From Phycisphaerae bacterium (GTDB lineage Bacteria; Chloroflexota; Anaerolineae; 4572-78; J111), in contig JANQQF010000039.1 of NCBI GenBank assembly GCA_028285035.1, forward strand, positions 1 to 64,000: a DNA stretch of 64,000 nucleotides, given 5' to 3'. Of this stretch, positions 1 through 7,816 are shown piece after piece. Each line of letters starts with the position of its first letter. The first letter of the stretch is position 1. The notes below the pieces were generated by a model. That model was not told the origin of the DNA. It saw only the letters and a program-made list of their open reading frames with translations, and ran no database searches. Made by a program: the position numbers and the translations under genes.

Positions 1-176
1 TGAGTTCGACGTAAGATTAATGTCATTTCGAACGGAGTAGAACGCAGTGGAGCGCAGAGAGAAATCTTCTGATTTGCCAGCAATTCAAGCCCCGAACACC
101 AAGATTTCTCCTCCTCCGTCGTCGAAATGACATGATTGAAGGTTGTATATAAACGCCAATTCTTAAATCGAACTCA
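1..176. repeat. Nested inverted-repeat element
   Basis: Two nested inverted repeats are visible. The outer arms (1-15 and 162-176) both read TGAGTTCGA..TAAG. The inner arms (about 20-68 and 101-133) begin with ATGTCATTTCGA and end with GAGAAATCTT. The inner part resembles the GTCATTTCGA...GAGAAATCT interspersed repeats known from many bacterial genomes. No ORF of substance lies here. It sits upstream of the P450 gene. Confidence 0.75.
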
Positions 177-188
177 GGTTATTAACAA

Positions 189-216
189 TTCAACAATTAA
201 TCGAATAATTGTTGAA
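189..216. repeat. Perfect 11-bp inverted repeat upstream of P450
   Basis: TTCAACAATTA (189-199) pairs with TAATTGTTGAA (206-216) around a six-base loop. It ends about 45 bases before the P450 start and could be an operator or a further small palindromic repeat. The T run needed for a strong terminator is missing. Confidence 0.5.
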
Positions 217-261
217 TGAAACTCTCATTCCCCTAAGTGATAGACTCAAAGGAGAACCACC

Positions 262-1446
262 ATGACCACCGAACTCACCATCGACCTCACCTCACCGAGA
301 TTCAATGAAGACAAGTACGGCTACCTCGAGGAGCTACGTGAGCAAAGTTGGTACGCGCGGAGCGAGGATGGCGTCGTATTCTTCAATCAACAGGACGCGA
401 TGCACGTGATGCGTTGTATCGATTTTCGCTTCTCCTTCTTCCAAATCGACCCTGAGGTCAGCGCTTATCTCGCCAAGTCGATTGAGCACGAACTCCTCAA
501 CAAACACGGCGAGGATCATCGACGGCTACAGGCACTAGTTATGCGAGCCTTGCGGGAGCAAATTGTTGATGGTTTCAAGCAAAACATTCACGAGATTGTC
601 GACGATTTAATTGATCAGATGCCCCAAAAGGGTGTGGTTGATTTTACGAAAAACTTTGCCCATCTGATCCCCTCGCGGGTGTTAGGGCCTGTTCTTGGAT
701 TACCCTACGAAGATATCGAGGGCGTCGATGAGTGGATTCGCATTGGCGGTCGCAAGGTCGACGCGCTGCGATCAGGGGATGGCATCGATTTGGTCGAGGA
801 AGCCAATCGTAACCTACACAACTATTTGCGAGGAATGCTGGCCGAACGACGTAGCAATCTAGGCAGCGACATTTTTAGCGAGTTGATTGTAGCCGAAATC
901 GATGGGGATCGCTTGACCGAGGAGGAATTGGTCAGCTTAGCGGGCGAATTGGCCTCAGCCGGGGTTGATACCACCCGAAGCCAACTTCCCCTAACGATGT
1001 ACGAACTATTGACTCACCCCGATCAACTCAACTTATTAATGGCTAAAGCTGACCTCACTGCTGCTGCCGTCGAGGAGGGGATGCGCTATGCACCGCTTCC
1101 CTTCGCCCTGCCCCACGCTGCCCTGCGTGATCACGACTATCGCGGTCTGGAATTCAAGGCGGGCGATCTGGTGATGATAATGGTGCCCGCCACCAATCGT
1201 GATCCCGCCATGGTCGAAAATCCGCACACCTTTGACATCACCCGCCCGAAAGTGCGGCACTTCAGTTTTGGCTATGGTCCCCACTTCTGCACGGGTGCCC
1301 AGCTAGCTCGAATGGAGATGACGATTGCTCTGGAGCGATTAGTTAAGCGCATTAGCTCGTGGCGGTTGGTGGAAGAGCCAGAGCGTGATCCGGTGACGAA
1401 AGGGGGAACACCATTGTCCCTCTTCATTGAGATCGAGAAGCGTTAG
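262..1446 (+). CDS. Cytochrome P450
   Basis: A soluble bacterial class I-type P450 of 394 aa, a normal length, with no membrane anchor. The I-helix oxygen-activation motif AGVDTT lies near residue 233. The K-helix ExxR is E272-G-M-R275, and the heme-binding loop FSFGYGPHFCTG places the cysteine ligand at C343. A strong AAAGGAG box at 248-254 fixes the ATG start. The antiporter gene follows after three bases, so the two are probably co-transcribed. No ferredoxin or reductase gene is adjacent, so electrons must come from partners encoded elsewhere. The substrate cannot be told from sequence. Confidence 0.95.
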   Translation: MTTELTIDLTSPRFNEDKYGYLEELREQSWYARSEDGVVFFNQQDAMHVMRCIDFRFSFFQIDPEVSAYLAKSIEHELLNKHGEDHRRLQALVMRALREQIVDGFKQNIHEIVDDLIDQMPQKGVVDFTKNFAHLIPSRVLGPVLGLPYEDIEGVDEWIRIGGRKVDALRSGDGIDLVEEANRNLHNYLRGMLAERRSNLGSDIFSELIVAEIDGDRLTEEELVSLAGELASAGVDTTRSQLPLTMYELLTHPDQLNLLMAKADLTAAAVEEGMRYAPLPFALPHAALRDHDYRGLEFKAGDLVMIMVPATNRDPAMVENPHTFDITRPKVRHFSFGYGPHFCTGAQLARMEMTIALERLVKRISSWRLVEEPERDPVTKGGTPLSLFIEIEKR

Positions 1447-1449
1447 TCA

Positions 1450-2685
1450 ATGTTTGAGTCCTGGCTGACCTTTGCCCAAAGCACCGAAACCAATAGCTCA
1501 CTCTTTGTCGCTTACGTTCTATTTGATATCACGTTGGTTATTTTTCTAGCACGATTGTCAGGAAATATATTGGTGCGATTGGGCCAACCTGGTGTGGTTG
1601 GTCAAATTTTAGCTGGAATATTGTTGGGGCCAACCTTGTTGGGTGACACCCTATCGCAAATCGTGGTTCCTCTCACCGTGCGCCCCACCATCACAGTTTT
1701 AGCGACTCTAGGCTTGATCTTGTTCATGTTCATTGCTGGCTTGGAATTTGATCTAGACTTAATCGATGGGCGTATCGGGCAGGCCAGTACATTAGCGGTG
1801 CTTTCAGTAGCCATTCCCGCCTTGGCCGGATTCCCCATCTCAGCCGTAATACACACATCCCAATTTGCTGGACCAACTGGAGCCGATTTTTTACCCTTTG
1901 CCTTACTCATCGGAGCCGCCTTGACCGTGACCGCTTTTCCGGTGATGGTCCATATATTGATGGAGAGGGAGGAGCTAAAAACCGAATTAGGTGGCTTGGC
2001 CGTCGCCAGTGCAGGTCTTATCACCATTCTAATGTTCTTGTACATCGGCTTCGCCAGCAATATTGCCACGGGTCGGGGGAGTATGGGCGTGTTACTCACC
2101 ATCAGCTACACTCTACTCTTCTGTACAATCTCGTGGCTAGGGGTGCGTCCGCTGTTAGCCCATTTTGTCCAACTTCCTTTGACAGGGAACAAAATCAGCT
2201 TGATCTTCGCTGGACTATTCCTGTATGGGTTGCTCGCTGATCGAATTGGCATTCACGCTATGATTGGTGGCTTTATTTGGGGGATGTTAATCCCCGCCAA
2301 CGCCACCTTACGAGGCCGCCTGATTGGCAAAGTTCAAGATTTAACCCTGATTGTCTTATTACCGTTGTTCTTTGCCGCAGCGGGCTTCGCCACCGACCTC
2401 AAACTACTAAACGTTGCCCTCATCCCGGCCCTGCTTCTAGTTTTAGCCGGGGCGATCATCAGCAAATTCATTGCATCCATCCCTGCCCATCGCTATGGGC
2501 TGTCCTGGCCAGATGTATTTCGTTTAGGCGCCCTGTTTAACACCAGAGGTTTTCTTGTGTTAGTCGTCGGGTTAATTGGATTACAAACTGGCATCATCAC
2601 CAGCGCAACGTACACTCTATTCGTGATTGTTGCGCTGGTCACAAATTTGATGACGTTGCCGATCCTAAAGGCAGCATCATCATAA
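1450..2685 (+). CDS. CPA2-family cation/proton antiporter
   Basis: An integral membrane protein of 411 aa with about twelve hydrophobic segments and the Na+/H+ exchanger layout: a glycine-rich GQPGVVGQILAGILLGP segment near residue 45 and FIAGLEFDLDLI near residue 95, as in KefB/GerN-type CPA2 antiporters. It ends after the transport domain, so it has no RCK/TrkA-N regulatory domain, unlike KefB/KefC. It would exchange Na+ or K+ for H+; the ion is not decidable. The ATG lies three bases after the P450 stop, which points to an operon. Why an antiporter is paired with a P450 is unclear. Confidence 0.88.
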   Translation: MFESWLTFAQSTETNSSLFVAYVLFDITLVIFLARLSGNILVRLGQPGVVGQILAGILLGPTLLGDTLSQIVVPLTVRPTITVLATLGLILFMFIAGLEFDLDLIDGRIGQASTLAVLSVAIPALAGFPISAVIHTSQFAGPTGADFLPFALLIGAALTVTAFPVMVHILMEREELKTELGGLAVASAGLITILMFLYIGFASNIATGRGSMGVLLTISYTLLFCTISWLGVRPLLAHFVQLPLTGNKISLIFAGLFLYGLLADRIGIHAMIGGFIWGMLIPANATLRGRLIGKVQDLTLIVLLPLFFAAAGFATDLKLLNVALIPALLLVLAGAIISKFIASIPAHRYGLSWPDVFRLGALFNTRGFLVLVVGLIGLQTGIITSATYTLFVIVALVTNLMTLPILKAASS

Positions 2686-2693
2686 AAACCGGT

Positions 2694-3467
2694 CTAAAAC
2701 TTCCCGCTATTCGCCCATTCTTCCTCTGGGGGAACCGGCTCGACATTGTCCCAATACTCAACAACCAAGCCATCCTCAACCCGAAAAATATCGACTTGGG
2801 CATAGGGTTTGCCTTCCCAAGTGGCCTTGCAAAGGGTGGCCACGAAATTTCCTTGCCCTACAAGCAGGACAATTTCTTGATACATCAGTGGCCTGTTTTC
2901 GGCCACTGCCAATTCCTTAAAGTGCTCAAGCCCATCGGGAACCTCGGCATTGTGCTGGATATAGGTTTCGCTGGAAATGTATTTATCAATGTTATGGGGA
3001 TTTTCACCGATCAAGACATCACGCACCAAATTACGGACCAACGCTTTGTTTTCTTCGGTCTTATCTAAGTCGGTCACCTCAGTCGGACCATCAGTGCTGG
3101 TATGACCTGAAGGTGTCTCAGAAGAATACGCCGCAATGACATCCCAGTGCTCGATAATTTTGTCATTCTCATCGGTATCGAAAAAGTCCGTAGTCACCCA
3201 CTCAGCCTCACCATCATTGAGTGATTGGTAGGCCTGCAAGAAAACATATTGCCCATCTTCCCAACCCCGGACAATCTGAATATCTCGCTTGGGATTGCGA
3301 GCAATAAAGGGCTCAAAAAATTCGACAAAGCCTTCAACCCCGTCCTTCACACCGGTGCTATGTTGGGTGTAACGATCGCCTGTATACTTTGTGACCGCCG
3401 CTCGGGCGTTACCATCACGAATACCTTCCAAATAAAGATTTTTTGCATTTTCCAATTTTTGACTCAC
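2694..3467 (-). CDS. Tandem SnoaL/NTF2-like protein
   Basis: A 257-aa protein made of two SnoaL-like (NTF2 fold) halves. The first, near residues 5-120, holds YTGDRYTQHSTGVKDGVEGF and DFFDTDENDKIIEHWDV. The second, near 135-255, holds YISSETYIQHNAEVPDGLEHF and DIFRVEDGLVVEYWDN. The repeated H-...-EYWD pattern is typical of the SnoaL-like aldol condensation/isomerase families. I chose a GTG start at 3465-3467 because AAAGGAACAAATA precedes it; an upstream ATG at 3515 lacks a ribosome site. The family also includes non-enzymatic small-molecule binding proteins, so activity is open. It converges with the antiporter gene. Confidence 0.85.
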   Translation of the reverse strand: MSQKLENAKNLYLEGIRDGNARAAVTKYTGDRYTQHSTGVKDGVEGFVEFFEPFIARNPKRDIQIVRGWEDGQYVFLQAYQSLNDGEAEWVTTDFFDTDENDKIIEHWDVIAAYSSETPSGHTSTDGPTEVTDLDKTEENKALVRNLVRDVLIGENPHNIDKYISSETYIQHNAEVPDGLEHFKELAVAENRPLMYQEIVLLVGQGNFVATLCKATWEGKPYAQVDIFRVEDGLVVEYWDNVEPVPPEEEWANSGKF

Positions 3468-3630
3468 TATTTGTTCCTTTTTTAACAAATGGTATGTGGA
3501 AAAATCATTCCGCATTACAGTCCCATTCTAAAAATAATAGGCCAAAAGATAAAGGGACTCATTTGGGATGATCTGGTACTTTTGATGAGTCAATCAAACC
3601 AGATTACAGAATGGATTTTCAAAATGAAAT

Positions 3631-4422
3631 CTAATCCTCACCATAATCGCGGTCGGGGTGATCAATCGCCCCCAGCTTCCAATAGCCACGGGTGACCACG
3701 GTGGATCGATCAAGACCACGTTCTTGCAGCAAATGGTGCTTGATGCGACGCATCGCGCCAGACTCGCAACCAACATAGATTTGGCCAGAACCATCGGGTA
3801 AGTCGAGGGAGCGGATGGCATTTTCCAAGGGAACCCCAGCTTGGCCCACATCCTCCCCCCGATGTAACCAGGTAATCTCAAGCTCGGCAGCGGTGTCCAA
3901 GGGGCGCTCTTCCTGCTCGTCAACGACCTCAAGCAAAACGATCGCTCGTTTACCGACTGGCAGAACATCGAGGATGGTAGAGATGGCCGGAATGGCCCTA
4001 TCATCGGCTGCCAGCACAATCCAGTCTGCCTCAGAATCAACCTGGTAGTTAGGACTAGGCCCCGCAACAATCAGCCGTTTGCCTGGTTCGGCTTGGGCCG
4101 CCCAGGTGGAGGCGGGACCGTGCCCGTGCAAGACAAACTCTACATCCAACTCGGGGATGGAGGGATCAAAGCGGCGGGGGGTGTAAGTTCGAGTCAAGGG
4201 GCGGGGGCCACCCTCTTCGGGCAACGTCGGTTCCGCTTGCCCTGGCTCTGGTAAAAACAATTTCATGTGAGCTGCTGGACCATTCCAGCCAAAGCCAACT
4301 AAATCTTCGCCCGTAAAAGTGACCCGCACCATTCGTGGGGAGAGTTGCTGCACTCGGCTGACCTCGACTCGGCGGCGGGGTGATTTACGGCGACCTGCTT
4401 TTGATGATTTTTTATCCGTCAT
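3631..4422 (-). CDS. Siderophore-interacting protein (FAD ferric-siderophore reductase)
   Basis: This 263-aa protein matches the SIP/ViuB family: flavoproteins that reduce ferric siderophores in the cytoplasm to release iron. The N-terminal FAD-binding barrel carries SPRMVRVTFTGEDL and the FAD-phosphate segment PLTRTYTPRRFDP. The C-terminal half has the SIP signature IYVGCESGAMRRIKHHLL. A basic N-terminus (KKSSKAGRRKSPRRR) precedes the barrel. An AGAGGAG box sits 11 bases before the ATG at 4420-4422; the GTG four codons upstream overlaps that box and is unlikely. No siderophore uptake genes are adjacent. Confidence 0.9.
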   Translation of the reverse strand: MTDKKSSKAGRRKSPRRRVEVSRVQQLSPRMVRVTFTGEDLVGFGWNGPAAHMKLFLPEPGQAEPTLPEEGGPRPLTRTYTPRRFDPSIPELDVEFVLHGHGPASTWAAQAEPGKRLIVAGPSPNYQVDSEADWIVLAADDRAIPAISTILDVLPVGKRAIVLLEVVDEQEERPLDTAAELEITWLHRGEDVGQAGVPLENAIRSLDLPDGSGQIYVGCESGAMRRIKHHLLQERGLDRSTVVTRGYWKLGAIDHPDRDYGED

Positions 4423-4796
4423 AGTTATTATCACTCCTCTGAAAATAGCGTTGTAACATAGGCTTCTGGCCTGTCCGTTCGCAGGCAGGGGTGCCTACGA
4501 TACATTTTCCTCGGTGCTGTAAGACACTTTCTGTCATACTCTTCTGAAAATAGAATGTAGGACAGGTTGCATCTAAGCTTATAGAGAAATCAAATAAAAA
4601 CCGGAATAAAAAAGTCATGTCCTGCCCGAATGCTTTTGTCGGGCATCCACTGACCGGGGGGCAGCGAACGATGGATCCCCGCTAAAACCACGCGGGGATG
4701 ACATAAATCGATTTTACGGGTTTTAACTGCTTCGTCTATAAGATCCTCTTTTTAAAGAACTTTTTACGGTGCAATGTGTAAACATAAAACTTACAA
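4423..4796. other. Gene-free, repeat-filled spacer (374 bp)
   Basis: There is no credible gene here. The spacer holds three kinds of repeat: the GIPACELTG-type element at 4441-4506, a hairpin TGCCCGA...TCGGGCA at about 4623-4645, and a hairpin ATCCCCGC...GCGGGGAT at 4675-4699. The motif TTCTGAAAATAG also occurs twice (about 4437 and 4541). The long frame crossing the region on the minus strand is explained by the repeat. Confidence 0.7.
4441..4506 (-). repeat. Interspersed repeat, copy 1 of 2
   Basis: Read on the minus strand this roughly 65-bp segment matches 62196-62261 on the plus strand at most positions. Both contain ATAGGCATCC/TAGGCACCCC, CTGCCTGCGAAC, an imperfect palindrome around GGCTTCCAGCC or GGCTTCTGGCC, and GTTACAA. 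Translated, both give a peptide like GIPACELTGWKPVLQ, a peptide often mis-annotated in bacterial genomes because the repeat is open in one frame. The function is unknown. Confidence 0.75.
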
Positions 4797-7253
4797 CTAG
4801 GACTTCACCCGCTCACTCTTCGGATCGTAGAACGGTCGTAGCGACGCCTTTGCCGGAAATCGCTCGTTGGCAACTTCGATTTCGTAGGTCCCCGCGTTAA
4901 CGTAGTCGGCGGTAATCGGCTCGTCTGCCTTGATATAGCCCATCCCCATACAGGTGCCGAGGGTGTAGCCAAACATGCCAGAGGTAATGTAGCCCACGAT
5001 TTCGTCATTACGCCAGATCGGCTCGTTGTGGTAGAGCAAAGGCTGATCATCTTCCATCGCAAATTGGACCAGTCGTTTTTTGACGCCTTCCTCTTTTTGA
5101 CGGAGAAGTACATCACGGCCCAAGAAGTCAACATCTTTTTTGAAATTGACCGCGAAGCCCAAGCCTGCCTCGATGGGCGTATCCTCATCAGTGATGTCGT
5201 GGCCCCAGTGACGGTAGCCCTTTTCCATTCGCATTGAGTTCAGGGTGTGGTAGCCGCAGTGCGCCAGATCAAAGGATTTGCCCGCATCAACCAAAGTGTC
5301 ATACACATTTAGAGCAAACTCGGTCGGAATGTAAATCTCCCAGCCCAACTCACCAACATAAGTGATGCGCGAGGCACGAACTTTGGCGTAGGCCATATCG
5401 ATGATTTTTGAAGTGGCGAAGGGGAAGGCCTCGTTCGACAAATCAGCGTTGGTGAGCTGACTGAGCAAGGTCCGTGAGTTTGGCCCCATCACCCCGAGTA
5501 CGGCGTAGCCGGAGGTGACATCGGTCAAGAAGGCGTGTTCGCCTTTGCCGATGTGCTTCTTGAGGGCGTAAAAGGTGCGAGTTTGAGAGGTGCCCGAGTC
5601 GACAATGAAGAAGGCATCCTCGGCAAAGCGCGTGACCGTCAAATCGGCCTCAATGCCACCCCGCTCATTGAGCAATTGGGTGTAAACAATTTTACCGACA
5701 GGCACATCGACATTGCCACCACAAATGCGGTTGAGGATGTGAACCGCATCGTTTCCTTGCATCAGGAACTTGGCAAAAGAGGTTTGGTCAAAGACACCAA
5801 CATTCTCCCGCGCTGCCTTATGCTCCTCACCGGAATAGTCAAACCAATTCTGTCGTCCATAAGTGTATTTGTAAACGGGCTCGACACCTTCCGGCGCATA
5901 CCAGTTGGCTCGTTCCCAGCCCGCCGCTTCACCAAAACAGGCCCCTTGCGCCGCCAAGCGGTCGTGCAGCGGCGACTTGCGGACGTTACGGCTGGTTTCA
6001 TATTGATAGAACGGCCAGTGCATTGCGTAAAGTAGGCCCAATCCTTCGGTGACGCGATCTCGCAGATAGGTCGCGTTGGTTTGGAAATACATATTGCGGC
6101 GAACATCAACATCCCACAGATCAAGCGGCGGATGACCATTGACAATCCACTCGGCCAGAACCTTGCCCGCCCCACCAGAGGATTGAATGCCGATTGAGTT
6201 GAAGCCCGCCGCCACATAGAAGTTCTTTAGCTCCGGTGACTCGCCTAGCTGATAGCGATCATCGGGGGTGAAGCTCTCGGGGCCATTGAAGAAGGTGTGA
6301 ATACCCGCTGTTTCCATAATTGGCATTCGGTGCATCATCTTCTCAAAGGTGGGCTCAAGGTGCTCGAAATCAGGCGGGAAGGAGCCAAACTCAAAATCTT
6401 CGGGAATACCATCCATCCCCCACGGCACGGCATCCGGCTCAAAGAAGCCAGCCAAAATGGTACCAACCTCTTCTTTGTAGTAGGTATAGCCACCGGGGTC
6501 ACGCAGAACAGGTAGGTTGGGGGTCAAATCCTTGATCGTATCGGTCACCACATAGTAGTGCTCAGCAGCGTGCAAGGGCACACTGACCCCAGCCATCTCC
6601 CCGACCTGACGGCCCCACATTCCCGCACAGTTGACCACAATTTCGGCCTGGATGTCGCCCTGATCTGTCGCGACGCCCGTCACCCGACCATCTTTTTGGT
6701 GAATAGCGGTCACCTTAATCTGCTCAAAAATTCGCGCCCCGTACTTCTCAGCCCCTTTGGCAAAAGCCTGAGTAGTGTCAGTCGGGTTCGTCTGGCCGTC
6801 ACCGGGCAGGAAGACTGCCCCGACCAAATCGCTGGCGTTCATCAACGGCCACATCGCAGCGGCCTCTTGCGGGGTGATGACCTCGACTTCCAGACCAAAT
6901 ACCTTGGCCATCGAGGCCCCACGCTTTAACTCTTCAAAACGCTCTTGATTATTGGCAATCGAAATCGAGCCATTTTGTTTAAAGCCTGTGGCTTGTCCGG
7001 TTTCAGCTTCGAGTGAGCCTAGCAGATTTGAGGTGTACTGGGCCAGTTTGGTCATATTTTGGGTAGCGCGTAGCTGCCCGACCAACCCTGCCGCGTGCCA
7101 GGTTGTGCCACTGGTTAATACTTTTCGCTCCAACAATACCACGTCGGTCATTCCTAGTTTGGTCAGGTGATAGGCCACGCTACAGCCCACAATCCCCCCA
7201 CCAATGATGACCACCTGCACGTGTGTTGGCAGTGATTTATTTCCGTCAGTCAT
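4797..7253 (-). CDS. Dimethylglycine/sarcosine dehydrogenase-like FAD-GcvT protein (paralogue 1)
   Basis: An 818-aa flavoprotein of the DMGDH/SarDH family. These oxidise N-methyl groups of dimethylglycine or sarcosine and pass the carbon to tetrahydrofolate. The N-terminal Rossmann motif IIGGGIVGCSVAYHL is at residues 16-30, and SGTTWHAAGL puts the histidine that carries covalent FAD in this family at H53. A central FAO_M-type segment (about 375-430) is followed by a GcvT aminomethyltransferase half (about 440-815) with LGVMGPNSRTLL, YVGELGWEIYIP and MRMEKGYRHWGHDI. Start ATG follows AAGGAG. It shares its architecture with the gene at 7817-10237 but is clearly diverged. The exact N-methyl substrate cannot be assigned. 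Confidence 0.92.
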   Translation of the reverse strand: MTDGNKSLPTHVQVVIIGGGIVGCSVAYHLTKLGMTDVVLLERKVLTSGTTWHAAGLVGQLRATQNMTKLAQYTSNLLGSLEAETGQATGFKQNGSISIANNQERFEELKRGASMAKVFGLEVEVITPQEAAAMWPLMNASDLVGAVFLPGDGQTNPTDTTQAFAKGAEKYGARIFEQIKVTAIHQKDGRVTGVATDQGDIQAEIVVNCAGMWGRQVGEMAGVSVPLHAAEHYYVVTDTIKDLTPNLPVLRDPGGYTYYKEEVGTILAGFFEPDAVPWGMDGIPEDFEFGSFPPDFEHLEPTFEKMMHRMPIMETAGIHTFFNGPESFTPDDRYQLGESPELKNFYVAAGFNSIGIQSSGGAGKVLAEWIVNGHPPLDLWDVDVRRNMYFQTNATYLRDRVTEGLGLLYAMHWPFYQYETSRNVRKSPLHDRLAAQGACFGEAAGWERANWYAPEGVEPVYKYTYGRQNWFDYSGEEHKAARENVGVFDQTSFAKFLMQGNDAVHILNRICGGNVDVPVGKIVYTQLLNERGGIEADLTVTRFAEDAFFIVDSGTSQTRTFYALKKHIGKGEHAFLTDVTSGYAVLGVMGPNSRTLLSQLTNADLSNEAFPFATSKIIDMAYAKVRASRITYVGELGWEIYIPTEFALNVYDTLVDAGKSFDLAHCGYHTLNSMRMEKGYRHWGHDITDEDTPIEAGLGFAVNFKKDVDFLGRDVLLRQKEEGVKKRLVQFAMEDDQPLLYHNEPIWRNDEIVGYITSGMFGYTLGTCMGMGYIKADEPITADYVNAGTYEIEVANERFPAKASLRPFYDPKSERVKS

Positions 7254-7285
7254 CGTTCCATAACTCCTTTGTAAAGAAAATTTGA

Positions 7286-7356
7286 CTCACGGACGAAAAG
7301 AAACACGGACAAAAGCCTAAAAATAGTAATCTGTCCGTGTTTGTTTCTGTCCGTGA
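7286..7356. repeat. Inverted repeat of CACGGAC units
   Basis: Arms CTCACGGACGAAAAGAAACA.. (from 7286) and CTGTCCGTGTTTGTTTCTGT.. (from 7331) form a long imperfect hairpin built from repeated TCCGTG/CACGGA words. It fills most of the gap between the small unknown gene and the FAD-GcvT gene. It looks like an interspersed repeat, not a terminator, as no T run follows on the minus strand. Confidence 0.65.
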
Positions 7357-7391
7357 GATGATTTTACATTGTGATCCTTCGCCAAATATTG

Positions 7392-7703
7392 CTAGGTTTG
7401 ATGAAGTTGCCAAACTTGCGAGAACAAGGGGCTATCTTCAGTAATCACGACCCATTTCTTCATATCATCTCGTTTCTTGATAATGTCGTCACCTAATCGG
7501 ATGATGTAATATTTTTCGTGTTGTTCAACATCAATCGTTGTATGCTGATGCGTATCAATTCGTGTCTCAAACTCTGCGATACTTATTACATTTTCCGGGG
7601 AGACAGCGTCAAAGCCCATTGTCATAACCTTATCCAAACCCTGAAGCACGATCAGCAACTTCTCTTTTTTCACTTCAAATAGAGCAATTCGTCCGTTTGG
7701 CAT
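7392..7703 (-). CDS. Small protein of unknown function between two FAD-GcvT genes
   Basis: A predicted 103-aa soluble protein that I do not recognise. It begins MPNGRIALFEVKKEKLLIVLQ, has a middle with DAVSPENVISIAEFETRID and a strand-like stretch EKYYIIRLGDDIIKK, and ends SQVWQLHQT. A start further upstream is possible, but that region (7710-7781) overlaps an inverted repeat, so the ATG at 7701-7703 is preferred; its ribosome site is weak. The gene lies between the two FAD-GcvT genes in the same direction, so co-transcription is plausible, but the repeats on both sides speak for looser coupling. Confidence 0.5.
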   Translation of the reverse strand: MPNGRIALFEVKKEKLLIVLQGLDKVMTMGFDAVSPENVISIAEFETRIDTHQHTTIDVEQHEKYYIIRLGDDIIKKRDDMKKWVVITEDSPLFSQVWQLHQT

Positions 7704-7729
7704 CGTGCATCTCAAATTAAGACTGGTGT

Positions 7730-7783
7730 CCAAACTTAGTTTGGATACCCAAGTGTGGGCCAAAACTAAGTTTCGGCCCAAGG
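7730..7783. repeat. Inverted repeat CCAAACTTAGTTTGG / CCAAAACTAAG
   Basis: The words TGGTGTCCAAACTTAGTTTGGATACC and GTGGGCCAAAACTAAGTTTCGGCCC follow each other. Each is partly self-complementary around CTTAGTTTGG or CCAAAACTAAG. This is another small intergenic repeat family. It overlaps the possible upstream extension of the small unknown gene, which is why that extension was not used. Confidence 0.55.
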
Positions 7784-7816
7784 TGCTATATCAGATACGA
7801 GGCTAGACCCTCTGCC

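Noticed and set aside
1602..2102. A 166-codon frame opposite the antiporter
   Set aside because: It is the antisense shadow of a clear membrane protein gene, with biased composition.
4412..4618. A 68-codon minus-strand frame upstream of the siderophore-interacting gene
   Set aside because: It consists largely of the dispersed repeat, overlaps the next gene's start and has no ribosome site.
5535..6035. Long antisense frames within the FAD-GcvT gene
   Set aside because: They lie fully inside a strongly supported gene and lack ribosome sites.
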